Below, piece by piece: positions 22,567 through 33,832 of a stretch of DNA of 64,000 bases (positions are counted from its first letter, which is position 1; each line of letters begins with the position of its first letter). The position numbers and the translations under genes were made by a program. A model generated the notes under the pieces. It did not search any database. It was given only the letters and a program-made list of their open reading frames with translations, and was not told where the DNA came from. Source of the DNA: Tretioscincus oriximinensis (lineage: Eukaryota; Chordata; Lepidosauria; Squamata; Gymnophthalmidae); the NCBI GenBank assembly GCA_022410635.1, contig JAJVDF010000003.1, forward strand, positions 1 through 64,000, given 5' to 3'.

Positions 22567-23689
22567 TATATAATATATAGTTTTTAGTGTCATTCCTTAC
22601 CATCTTCTCTCCGTTTTATATCTGCAGTTNAAACACATACAATACTTTTTCTTTTAATCTTGTAAAATCATTGATGTCAGCCTTTTTTATCTAATTTTGT
22701 TTGGCTTTCCTCATACTAAAAAATTAACGTGTGTGTGTTTTAACTTTGACATATACTTAATAAATTATTTAAATTGCGGGGGGAGGAGGGAGACCCAAAG
22801 ATAACTACTTTCAAAGGGATTGTTCCATTTTTCACTTGTTTATCAGTGGAACTAAATGTTCCTGGCTCTGTCTACCCTTATGAGATGCTTAGTTCCTGAT
22901 TTCTTATCCAAAAATTGACTCAGAGGAAAAAGGACATCAGGTTCAGGGATGAAGTGAGAGGCATTTTAGCATCATAATGATCTTCCCACAAACCTATGAA
23001 TATGCAATCAGCAGCACATAATGTGGAGAGATATTGGCTTGGATGCTGATATAATTTCAGATGTAGGCAGCTTTTTGGCACTTGATCAATTGTATTATTT
23101 TAGCAATGATATGTTTNTTTGTTCACTTATTTGTTAGCATTCATGTTCCACTGAAAATCAAAAGTAACAAGCTAAAACCCACACTAGAACGGTTTAAAAA
23201 TTACATATAAACAGTAGTAATAGTATTTTACAGTAGAAAAAATTGAAGGCAAAAGGAGAAAGGGAGGGCACAGGAAGAAGTGGATATTGATGAGGTTCAA
23301 GATATAACAATGACATCTGTTTCTCTACTTCCTGACAGAATTTGTGTTTCCTATTTTATACAGTGCTGGGAGTTTTCCGGCAGGATTCCCACCACTGTAT
23401 GAAAAGTATAATCTGAGCATGGGGCCCTGTCTGTGACGACAGATCCCAACCTGCACTGCTGCTAGCCCTAGGGGGGAAGAAGCCTCTTTAGTCAATCTGT
23501 GCCCAGTCCCACCTACAGGAAACATTTTTTTCTACTTACAGGGTGGTGGTGGCTGGGGACCCATCTGTACTACGGAAGCAATGATATGAATACGACAATC
23601 TCCAGGAGACAGTAGAGAATGGAAAGATCTAATATAGCCATGAAATCATAAAGAATAGGAATAGTTTAAATNTGCTCTTAATGAACATA

Positions 23690-24205
23690 ATAATATAAGA
23701 AGAGCACAGCTGAATTAAGCCAGGACCCATCTAGTTCAGCATTTTGTATTACACAGTGGCCCACCAATTGCACCTAGACAGTCTCAAATAGAAGAGGTAA
23801 AACCCTCATCTGTTCTTGACGCTCTGCAAATGGTATTTCAGGAATACTATTTGTTACTCCTTCTCAGAGGAAATATCAAGAGATCCATCCTAATAGCTAT
23901 TTATACCCTTGGCTTCCATGAACTTGTCTAATCCTGTCTTAAAACTACCTAGGCTGCTAGCTATCACCACCTCTTCTGGAAGTAAATTCCACAGACAAAA
24001 GACTTTCTGGGTGAAAAAAATACTTGTCTGATTAACTCTNCTGCCTATCAGTTTCAAGGAATGCGCCCTAGTCTGTGTGATAGAGATAAGAATTTTCTCT
24101 ATTCACCTTATTCATCCCATTATGATCATCTTTTAAATGCCGTCTTCCAAGGCTGAAGAAGCCCAGACATTTTAGCCTGATTTCATAAGGGAGATACTCT
24201 AGCCT
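23690..24205 (-). mobile_element. CR1 LINE 3' end
   Basis: Antisense landmarks: aagaagagcacagctgaatt, agtggcccaccaattgcacc, gtaaattccacagacaaaag and ggctgaagaagcccagacat. No intact frame. Confidence 0.85.
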
Positions 24206-24244
24206 TACATGAAGGCTAGCATATNAAAAAAGACAAAAAACTTC

Positions 24245-26130
24245 TACCTTTTAATAGTTATTTATTTATTTACATTTTTATACCGCCCTACACCCGTAGG
24301 TCTCAGGGCGGTTAACAATAAAACCATAATTTTAACACATTAAAAACAGCCTTTTCTAAAATTGGGGAGTAGACAGTAGTTTTCTAGCCAAAGGCCAGGC
24401 CAAAGAGGTGCGTCTTTAAGCATTTTCTGAAAGTGCACACAGATGGTGACTGANGCACCTCAAGGGGGAGACTATTCNATAGTCTAGGGGNTGCCACAGA
24501 GAAGGCCCTATTCCGGGTTCCCACCCTCTNTGCCAGTGAGGGTGGTGGTACAGTCAGGAGGGCCTCCCCTGCAGATCTTAGGGTACGAGCAGGCTCATAT
24601 GGGAGAAGGCGTTACTTTAGATATTTGGGGGGCAAGTTATGTAATGCTTTAAAGGTTAGAGTTAATAACTTGAATTGGACTCTATAGCAAATTGGCAGCC
24701 AGTGCAGTTCTTTCAGGACCGGCGTAATGTGTGTCTGGCCAGCTGTTCCGGTCAGCAGTCTAGCGGCTGCATTCTGCACCAGCTGCAGCTTCCGAACCAT
24801 TTTCAAGGGCAGCCCCATATANCGTATTGATGACACTTCACACCAAATCTCCTGATGTCGTCTCCCAGTGGTTTCATATAGATGTTAAACAGCATGGGAG
24901 AGAGGATCGAACCCTGAGGAACCCCACAAGTGAGCTCTCAGGGTGTTGAGCAAGACTCCCCCCCCCCACTCTCTGGAGGTGGCCTTGGAGATAGGAGCGG
25001 AACCACTGCAATGCCTTGCCACCAACTCCTAAACTCCTCAGCCTCCCCAGGAGAANACCATGGTCAATGGTATCAAAAGCTGCTGAGAGGTCCAGGAGGA
25101 CCAATAGGGATGTATTGCCCCTGTCCCTCTCCCAGAGAAGGTCATCAACNAGGGCGACCAAGGCGTTTTCCGTGCTATGACCTGAAGCCAGATTGAAATG
25201 GGTCTAGATAATCCGTTTCTTCCAAGCATGCCTGCAGTTGAACAGCCATGGCCCTCTCCAGAACCTTGCCCAGGAAGGGTATGTTGGCCACCAGGCGATA
25301 GTTGTTTAACTCTTCTGGGTCCAGGGAAGGCTTCTTGATGAGAGGGCGCACCACCGCCCTTTAAGAGCCAGCAGAACCACCGCATCCCTCAAAGAAGCAT
25401 TCACTACTGCCTGAACCCACCCGGTCATACCCTGCCACCTGGCTTTTACCAGCCAGGAAGGGCAAGGATCCAGAGGGCAAGATGTTGGCTGAACCCCAAC
25501 AAGCAGCTTGTCCACATCATCAGGGCACAACAATTTAAACAATTGATCCAAGATAACAAGACCAGACGGTTCTCTGGACACTTCTTCCTGGCTATTCACA
25601 AGAGTGGCATCCAATTACACATGAATCTGAGCAACATTGCCCTCAAAGTGCCTTGCAAATTTGTCACAGCAGATATTGGATGGCCTTTGCCCTCGCACTC
25701 TCGGGTTGAATCTTATTAGGCCATTTACCACTNGAAAGAGCTCTGCTGGACGACTACTCTAGGACACAATGGTAGCAGAGAAATAGTTCCTTTTCGCTGC
25801 CACCTCCGCCACCTGGTAGGCACGGTAATGTGCTCTAACCCATGTTCGGTCAGACTCTTGTTGGGATTTACGCCACCTGCACTCCAGCCGTCAGCCTTGC
25901 TGTTTCATCGCCCTTAACTCCCCAGAATACTAGGGTGCTCTACGGGCTCCACAGATATGACTAGGGCACTTGGGAGCAATCGTGTCGATAGCCCTGGTCA
26001 TCTCCTGATTCCAAAGAGAACAGAACCTCGGCAGGAGCGCCATCCATGCCAACTGGAAAATCTCCCAGAGCATTCAGGAATCGCCCAGATTCCATAAGTC
26101 TCCGGGGGCGGACCATCTGAATGGATCCTT
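24245..26130 (-). mobile_element. CR1-L3-like LINE, 5'-truncated, with internal deletion
   Basis: The 3' tail (tttatttatttacatttt and gtctcagggcggttaacaat on the + strand) starts near 24250. Frames on the - strand give RT blocks: LLVLLDLSAAFDTIDHG near 25100 and VLKELHWLPI near 24720. The YADD catalytic block and about 400 bp around it, present in the 42.3-kb copy, are missing at about 24830-24840. The upstream part reaches the N-terminal RT region near 26.1 kb. Stops and frameshifts show it is dead. Confidence 0.88.
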
Positions 26131-27553
26131 CACCCCTGCAAACTAACTTTGCTCTTTAATACACATACCATTATTTCATTTAAGGGAGTTTTTAGCACAT
26201 TTCTGATGTGGATTACTACTAGGCCTGTGCAGAAAATGTCTACTCGTAAGATTTTAAAACAGATTACTAAGTCTGTGCATACAGGGTCTTCATGTGTTAT
26301 CTTCCATACATGTATTTTATTTTATTCATGATATGTTCAGTAGACTAATTATTGCCATGACAAATGCTTGGATCTTGTAACTCAAAGCNGCTGGTTCCCA
26401 TGAAGGGTTTGGTTGCACCTAGCTTTTTATCCATCTTCGGTCAACATTCGGAGTAACAGAACATATTTACAAATGGATGAACCATTTTCTTTCGATATTG
26501 TCTAACAAAGGTGGCTTTCTTANTTATAGAAGTAAAGTGAATTAAAGGTGAATTGAAACTTAGGCTGCATGGACATGAAGTTTTCGCACCAAGCTGGTAA
26601 TATTATGATAACTCCTCTCCCCACTTGTGAATGGAGTTTTTTGCATAGAACCAGGAAGTTTTTGCAATGCACCTGGGAAAAAGATTCTTTGCGGATATTT
26701 TCCAAAATGGCCGTGCTTGCAGCCACAGAAGTAAGAAGCATTCCTGTGTGTACAATCCTTAATAGATTACCAAGATATCACGAGAAGACACTAGCACAAC
26801 CCAATGAAGACTCGTATACTGAGCATGCGCTTTATTTACTTCCTGGTTAGTTGTCTGTTCTGTCTNGATTTAAAGGTTTTCCAATGGTTTGCTTGTGAAA
26901 GGTTTATGTGCGTGCTAAGGTGTTAAAAGTATACAGACATGCCAGCACTCACATGTAACACTCAGTGAAGATCCACAGGTTATTCTTGTTCGGGCACTCT
27001 AGTAAGTTTACTTCTAATACAGTTGATAGCTGTGCCAGTCCAAATGTAGTTTAACACCATACCAAAGAGGACATGTATCATGTTTACACCGAACAAAATT
27101 GAGTAATAAACATAACTCTGACCTATTGTTTACTTGTTGAGACCTGCTTGTTTCCTAAAGACAAAAATCATATTAGAAGTGCACTTATCAGATTTCATTT
27201 GAATGTTTTCTTTTTCTCTGCAATGAAGTTCTAAATAAAGTAGGAATGAAATTCTGTCACTATCTCAAATGTGTCACGTCTATATTTATGAAATAGCATA
27301 CAGACCACTGGGTGTATATCTTTTTTCTGTTAGTGATTGGAACATCATGNAGTAAGGGCCAGGTTTTGCGAAAGGAAGAACTGAAGGTTCAAATTTCTAT
27401 CAAGTATAAAAGGAATGAAAATAAAACTAATTAAATGATTAGCCAAAGAAGTGCTAAGTTGAGAAAACCATTCCTCTGTCCTCTCTTACCCTTACTCTTT
27501 CCTACCTTCCCTGCCCATCTTTCTAGAATTAAAAGATGCAACATACCTCCTGC

Positions 27554-28278
27554 TGTCGGGGTTCGCCATACATGATATATTAATTGGCATAAATATATTT
27601 GATATAAATATATACAAGAATTGGTCCCCAGAAAGGCAGCCTGGATGTAAAATTTTGGGAAAATTTCCAGTACAGGGTGTTGCAAGAGAGCTAATCTCTC
27701 TCTTCCTGCCCTGAAGCAGTTCCCATTTAGCAGTTCCCCTTAGCCTATTGTCTCAAAAGGCACCCATTGTATCTGTAGCCCTGGCTTAATGGCATGAGTC
27801 AATTACCCTGGAAAGTCCAGAGGAAGTCTTTTGTCCATCCCTTTACCTTGGGGTGAACGAGGTCACAGGTCATGGAAGCCTAAAGGGGTCAAGCTTGTAT
27901 TGCTCAAACCATACCCATATTTGGAACTTCCTGACACAGGCTGTGCCCCTTGGGAGGAGGGAGACACGTCCCACAGGTGTCACAACCTGGACCCACCTCC
28001 GGTCCGCCCCAAACCACACCTTCGGAACTCCCATTTTCTGACATCACTTTTCTTGTACATGCCTTCTGTTTTGGAGTCAATAAAATCTGCTGCACAGGGG
28101 TGCTCTGGAGGGCTTCCATGATCCACGTGGACCTCCTGGATCTTGCCTCATGATCTAAGTTTATGGCCTCTGTGTGAGTTCTTGATGGGAGTCAGATTTT
28201 ACACGTGTCCATATTCTGACGATATGGCTGCCTCAGATGTGCAGGCATCTTAATAACGTGGTAAGCAAACACCCGTTA
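27554..28278 (+). mobile_element. Solo LTR, 725 bp, sense to ANK2
   Basis: Starts TGTCGGGGTTC and ends ACACCCGTTA; it aligns over its length with 997-1707. The flanks TCCTGC and TCCTCC are a 6-bp target duplication with one mismatch. AATAAA at 28079 is intact here and altered in the other copy. No gag, pol or env sequence is adjacent. Confidence 0.87.
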
Positions 28279-28324
28279 TCCTCCTGTATGCCAATATTGA
28301 AGCTAGACAAATGGGTATGGCTAG

Positions 28325-28640
28325 GTGAGTCCAGTGGATGATAAATGCCTTATTGCGCAAAGTGATGCCAGGGCAGTTAACAATAAAAAACAGATTAACA
28401 TATTAAATTAACAATATTTGAGAAGGGAGAATTGTTCTTTTAGCCAAGTGCCAGGTTAAGGAGATGTGACTTCAAACATTTTCTGAGATGGTGATTGATG
28501 CACCCCAAGGGGGAGATTGTTCCATAGCCTGGGGACTGCAACAGTGAAAGACTTATCCCAGAGAAGGCTAATGAGAGAGGTGGTACAGTCAGAAGGGCCT
28601 CCTCTGNAGATCTTAGTATTGGAGAAATCAACAAAAACAA
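28325..28640 (-). mobile_element. CR1-L3-like LINE 3' UTR fragment
   Basis: Antisense landmarks: cagggcagttaacaataaaa, gattgatgcaccccaagggg and gtggtacagtcagaagggcc. It begins about 45 bp after the solo LTR. Confidence 0.8.
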
Positions 28641-30676
28641 ATATCTGCCACATTAAGAAAATGTTCCAGGATATTAAACAAATGCATTTCAATACTTTAA
28701 ATGGATTATTTTGATCTGCTTTAATTTCTGTTCAGGTGGAGGTATATTATTAAGACTGTTTACCATGTAATTTGTAGGCTTTTGAGCATAACCTTGCAGC
28801 ATATGAATTAAAGTCAACACAGTTATGTAATTATAGGCAGTTCAATACATTCTATACTTATAAATGACTCATATCTTTCTTCACTGTTTCAGTGTTAATC
28901 TTATATCTAATTGGTGAAGCCTGGCCAATTGCTGGGCAAAGAAGCATGATGTGGTTATTGTGATAGAACTGACCTCAAGCTAGGGTACAAGCAGTGGCCC
29001 TCAGCTTTTTGGTTGCCTCTATTTGCATTGGTTTCCAAAATACAGTAGCGTATCTTCAAAATAATCCAGTCCAGGACTTACAAAAATAAAGCTTTTACTT
29101 TAGCAAAGCAAAGAAAATTCACCANGTTATGTCAGTTCTTAAAATAATGGCTTTTTGCATTCCAGTTCACAAAAGTAAAAGCGAAGTAATAGGAGTAACC
29201 TTCGATCAGAATCAAGACAGTATACACCTAGATAATTAAAAATGGTTACAGCTAAACTAAGAACAAAGCTAAAAGTGAACAAAAGACAAAATAGGAAGAG
29301 TAATCAATGCTCTTCTGCTTAGGCTTTTCAATACTCTTCCCAGCTGGTGTCAATCAACTACTCGGTGTGATGTAATCCTTGGCTCACAGGTGCAAGATAA
29401 GGCAAACCGCCAACTTCGTTGTTTCTTAAAGTTACTAGGACTTCTTATCTCGCTTCTTTCAAGGTTTCATAAGCATCTTCATGTCTCACATTAACTCCTT
29501 TTTTCTTCCCAAGTTGGTAATTCTAAGCAATTGGACACTAACGAGCACACATTCTTTACAGATTCCCTCATAATCATTTCACTGTACACTGTTTCTAACA
29601 AGCTTAGGTTTTCAACATGGCTGCTGTTCTGCCAATTGTGTTTCCTGTATCACAATTATATTCGGTGACCAATGCATTGCCTTCTCCATGTGCAGCCTCT
29701 TCTAGGTGACACCTGGCCCTGGGGTGTTGCCGGCTGACTCCTGCAGCTCTCTTAGGCAACTCTGCCTGACTCCCTGTGGTTCACAGATGTGCATGGTGTG
29801 ATCCGATTCATCCTTCCTTGTAAGGGCAGCTGGTGGTGGCAGATTTGGGCTAGGTGCCAGAGACTGCCCCCACTACCATGTTGAATGGACAGCCAGGCAG
29901 CCTACTGTGCAATGCTGTGGGCACACACACATACACACATTGAGTTCAAAGTCCTAAGCTTTGTCATTGGTCGACCGACCTCAGAATGTTGGATTCATTG
30001 ATGTGTGTTTTATTAATAGTGATATCTTATATCAATCATATCAAAGGCTTTGATATTAGTTCCAAGTAATTTGAAATATATTCTTACTCTTCCCCATTTT
30101 TAACATATTAAAGCTCACATATTAATAAGAAACAATATTAGCATACTGTTTTATATCATCCTTTCGATGCCAAACTTTTATAAATTTCCAAACCCAGAAA
30201 TCATTAGTATCGCTGTATTAGTATCACATGATTCTAATTACTGTTCTTTCCTTAATATACTTTTAATTAACTATGAGGGCTACTTTGTTCCTTTTAGTAA
30301 TTGTTTGCTTGCTATATATAGATGTAATTGATATTTGAATTGTGTTTGCCCTTTCTAGGACATTTTAGTTCATTTGCTCTCAAGAGTCTCATTCCAACAA
30401 CAATTTTTAGTTTGGTTAGAGAGGAAGAATACAGACTTTGGCTTGCATTCAACTTCTTTTTCTACTGCTAGAACTAGAATTCCTGGTTCTATACTTAAAT
30501 GTAGAGTCAGGTATTGGGCCTTTTCCCCCTACCCTTCTGGGTAGGGAAAGAGACAAATGAAAAACCCTTCAGTCAACTAGAGAAGGAAATCAAAATAACT
30601 GTAAAGAAACCTGCAAGGCCTTTTCCTGATTTAATCCATTTCTTCAGGGCTGAAGATGGACTATAAGTACATGCTA

Positions 30677-30879
30677 GGCTGACCAGATGACCCCTTTTTG
30701 GAGGNGTTGAAAACCCGTTTTAGGGGTGTCTTCTGGTTTTTTCTGAGGAAAAAAAAATCAAAAACACACAAAAAAATCCCAAAAAATCTTTTTTTGAAAA
30801 AAAAATTCCTCAGAAAAAACTGGGAAGCACCCAAAAACCAGGTTTTCACCCCCCCCCCAAAGGGGTCATCTGGTCAGCC
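30677..30879. mobile_element. Palindromic MITE, GGCTGACCAGATGACCCC ends, copy 1
   Basis: Ends GGCTGACCAGATGACCCC and its inverse lie at 30677 and 30879, flanked by TA. The whole 203 bp forms a long hairpin: tgaaaaccc, ttttgggtgc and ttttttctgaggaa blocks occur on both arms. Poly-A/T and poly-G/C runs mark the centre and arms. The TA duplication points to Tc1/mariner ancestry (inference). Confidence 0.88.
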
Positions 30880-31542
30880 TAGACACATACCATATAATTG
30901 TCATAAGGCTAAAAGGTATTGTACTGGTCAGGTATTACCTCAGGGCAGTAACTCTGCTGAAGAGTGGCGAATTACTAAATAGTTTCAAAAAGAGAAAGCA
31001 GAAAGTATACTCAAGTGTAGATGCGAAATTGTTCTCCACTTTTTATCAGTAATTTGTTGGGCATTTTCTGGCCTGAGATATACCTTTTAGCCTTGTGATA
31101 TGACCGTGGGTTTTCTTGAAAGAGTTATTTGTCATTTTCTTCCCNAGTTGATTGTGTTCAATCTGAGTTCTTTGTTATAATCTGCCTCTATCAGTTAGTC
31201 CTATGCAGTACAGCTAATAGCTTAATTGAGCTATGCTAGCACCTTCACTATAACAAGGTAGTGAGTGACCTGTAAAGAAGAAGTAGTGGGTAATTATGAT
31301 TAAAATTAAATTCTAAAGTAGAAAGCTATTGGGTATCAAAGAGGATAAAAGACAAAGACATGGTGGCAAAGGTTTTTTTTTTAATTAATAAAATCTATAA
31401 TTAAGGCTGATGACTGTAATTATTAGTTGCTCTCATCTGTAACGAATGACAAAAAATTATTTTAGCATTTTACATTTTCATTTGAGACTTATTTAGATAT
31501 CCCATGGCCCACCATTATAATTCTTGTTTTATCTCATTGCAG

Positions 31543-31641
31543 AATGGCTTCACTCCTTTATATATGGCAGCTCAAGAGAATCATATTGACGTAGTGAAGT
31601 ATCTTCTGGAAAATGGAGCCAACCAGAGCACAGCCACTGAG
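31543..31641 (+). CDS. ANK2: ANK2 coding exon, ankyrin repeat 4
   Basis: This 99-nt exon encodes 33 residues starting [18 protein letters not shown] and ending ANQSTATE. The acceptor is ttttatctcattgcag and the donor is gtacag, phase 0 on both sides. TPLYMAAQ is the variant helix-1 motif typical of the fourth repeat of ankyrins, and [10 protein letters not shown] completes the second helix and the turn. [18 protein letters not shown] is the ankyrin-B form. It lies between an 18.6-kb and a 7.0-kb intron. A group of palindromic MITEs and a LINE 3' end lie shortly downstream, none of them touching the exon. Confidence 0.97.
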
Positions 31642-31889
31642 GTACAGTATCTTTATTTCAATGTTATTAAGCTATCATGATCAATTTTTATATAAAAATA
31701 CACGCAAACATTTCCTGGTCTTTTTCTTTTCCTGCAGAGCTGGGTCAGAAGCTAGAACTTGGGCAAAAGTTTCAAAGGGACAATAAACCCAGACCTTTAA
31801 TTGTCCAAATCACATTCCTTTGAACCTGCAAAAGCAAAGATAAGAACCTTTTCCCAATGATTGAGAAAGGTGCTGGAGGACATGCAGAA

Positions 31890-32470
31890 TTTGAACAATC
31901 TGAAGTGCCTTCTCTTATGTAGACCTGTCCATGCATTAAGAACACAAGGAGAAGTTCCTCCCCTTGAGGGTCTTCTGTGCTGGGGCTTGCACACTCTGGA
32001 ACAACTTACTTCTTGAGCCTCGGCATATGGCTACATTATAGGCTGACCAGATGACCCCTTTTGGGGGGGTTTGAAAACCCAGTTTTTCTGAGAAAAAAGA
32101 TTTCAAAAAAAGATTTTTTTGGAATTTTTTGTTTTTGATTTTTTTTNCCTCAGAAAAAATGGGAGGTACCCCCAAAATGGGTTTTCAAACCCCCCCCCCC
32201 AAAAGGGTGGTCAGCCTACTACATTGTATAGCCTTCTGTGCCTAGTAAAAACATATCACTTTACCCAGACTTTTGACTCTTAGCTCTATGATTTGTCCTT
32301 CGAGGGAGGGTGGGTTGGAGGGAGGGTATGGATCTTTTTAAATGTTTTATTANTGTGTATTTTTAAAAAAATTAAAAAAAAATCTTGATTTTCTGTTATC
32401 TGCCTTGAGTCCAATGATGAAGGCATATAAATCATTTTTTAATAAAATAAAGAAATATATTTTAAGCAGA
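31890..32470 (+). mobile_element. LINE 3' end (CR1/L2-like), split by a MITE
   Basis: Contains tgcacactctggaacaactt before the MITE and ggagggtatggatcttttta, ctgccttgagtccaatgatg and aataaaataaagaaa after it. The same family occurs at 46050-46277. Related tails are typical of CR1/L2 group LINEs; the exact family is uncertain. Confidence 0.65.
32041..32216. mobile_element. Palindromic MITE, copy 2
   Basis: GGCTGACCAGATGACCCCTT at 32041 and GGTGGTCAGCC ending 32216, flanked by TA. Hairpin arms with tgaaaaccca and tttttctgag in both directions. Inserted in a LINE 3' end. Confidence 0.87.
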
Positions 32471-33683
32471 CATACCGTAACTTCTTTCTGCACTGAGCCT
32501 TGTTCTAGACTTGGACTCATCATTCATAAGCTGATGTAGATTGTAACAAGACCCAGCTGGGTCTTCCTTCAGTCTGCACTAAGATGCAGGTGGCAGGTCC
32601 CTTTCTGAGATGCAATTCAGAATAAGATCTAGTAGAGAAATCGCCACAGAATTGGTTCCTACGTTTCAAATCCTTCCTATCCCACTGACATATTTAGGTA
32701 GTTCTATAAATGTAGTAACTGTGTTTGGGCATTTGTCCGGATTTGTAAGCATGAGATTGGAAAAAGAATTGCACAAGAATGCCATCGCTAGGGATAAGGA
32801 TTTCCTTTAAATTCTGCAAAGCTTTGACACTTCTTAATTTTATTCATGTGATGCAATTTTGCTCTTAATGCTGCAAATTTCTGGGCCATAATGATAAGAA
32901 TGAGAGGTAGGGAAAACCCTCTTAGATCAGGCTATAGTCTGATTCTGGATATTGCCTCTTCCATATTCACTGGTACCCTGAAGAGGTATGATAAATTTAC
33001 AGTTATACTCCACTACAGCTTATTCACATATGATAAACAAACAAACAAATAAATAATACGGTCTTGCCCAGTTGTTGGCACCTTTGTGGATAGAGAGGAA
33101 CTATTCACCTTTGGTGGTACTGCAATAAGCTTCAAATATTTTGGAGAAAGAGATGGAGAAATTGTTGAAGACAAGGATCTTGTTAAATCCAGAAATTTGT
33201 TTGTTAGGTGTGTATAGGCCCAAAGTATAGCAGAAAAAATAAATATTTTTTTAAAATGTAAAAATTTAAAATTCTAAAACTACTATAATATTAGGTTGGA
33301 ATGACTATGCTAAATGGGCCCAAAAAGTTAGTATATATATGTACTAGTGGGGAGCTGTAGATTTGGGCTTGAATGTGACTTGGGGGGGAGGGGGAGCTGT
33401 GCTTCCCCCGGCTTTGTCAGGTGACCTGTCTGGTGGTCTTTGGGTGAAGAGGGTGCAAGGGTATGCGCCCCCCCTGGCTTTGATCAGTGATCAGCCATCT
33501 CTTCTGTCTCCTGACCCTCTCCTGCATCTGCCATCCACTACCAACAGTCAATCCAACTGCCAAGTGAGTTTTGCGATTGATGGATGGATTGTTTATGGTG
33601 CATGATGTAGTTGTGGGGAAAGAGGCACGTGGCAAGTGCAGCATAGGGAAGAGTTAGCAGGCATTGCAGGCACTTTTAAAGTA

Positions 33684-33832
33684 GGCTGAGCAGATGACCC
33701 CTTTGGGGAGGGGGTTGAAAACCTGTTTTTGGGGTGCCTCCAAGCTTTTCAAAAAAAGTTTTTTTTAAAAAAAAATTCCTCAGAAAAAAATGGGTTTTCA
33801 ACCCCCCCACAAAAGGGGTCATCTGGTCAGCC
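33684..33832. mobile_element. Palindromic MITE, copy 3
   Basis: GGCTGAGCAGATGACCCC at 33684 and GGGGTCATCTGGTCAGCC ending 33832, flanked by TA. The shortest of the three hairpins at 149 bp. Confidence 0.87.

Larger units (their letters stand above)
12927..31542 (+). other. ANK2: ANK2 intron, 18616 bp
   Basis: Donor gtatgt, acceptor ttgcag. It carries an LTR-like fragment, two tRNA-SINE copies and the 3' end of a third, a Tigger-like MITE, L3 LINE pieces on both strands, a minimal Tc1 hairpin, CR1, a sense-oriented solo LTR and one palindromic MITE. Stretches without a call, such as 12927-14060, 18700-20040, 21000-22160, 22600-23690, 26150-27550 and 28650-30670, show only AT-rich DNA with no exon or clear repeat boundary. 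Confidence 0.92.
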
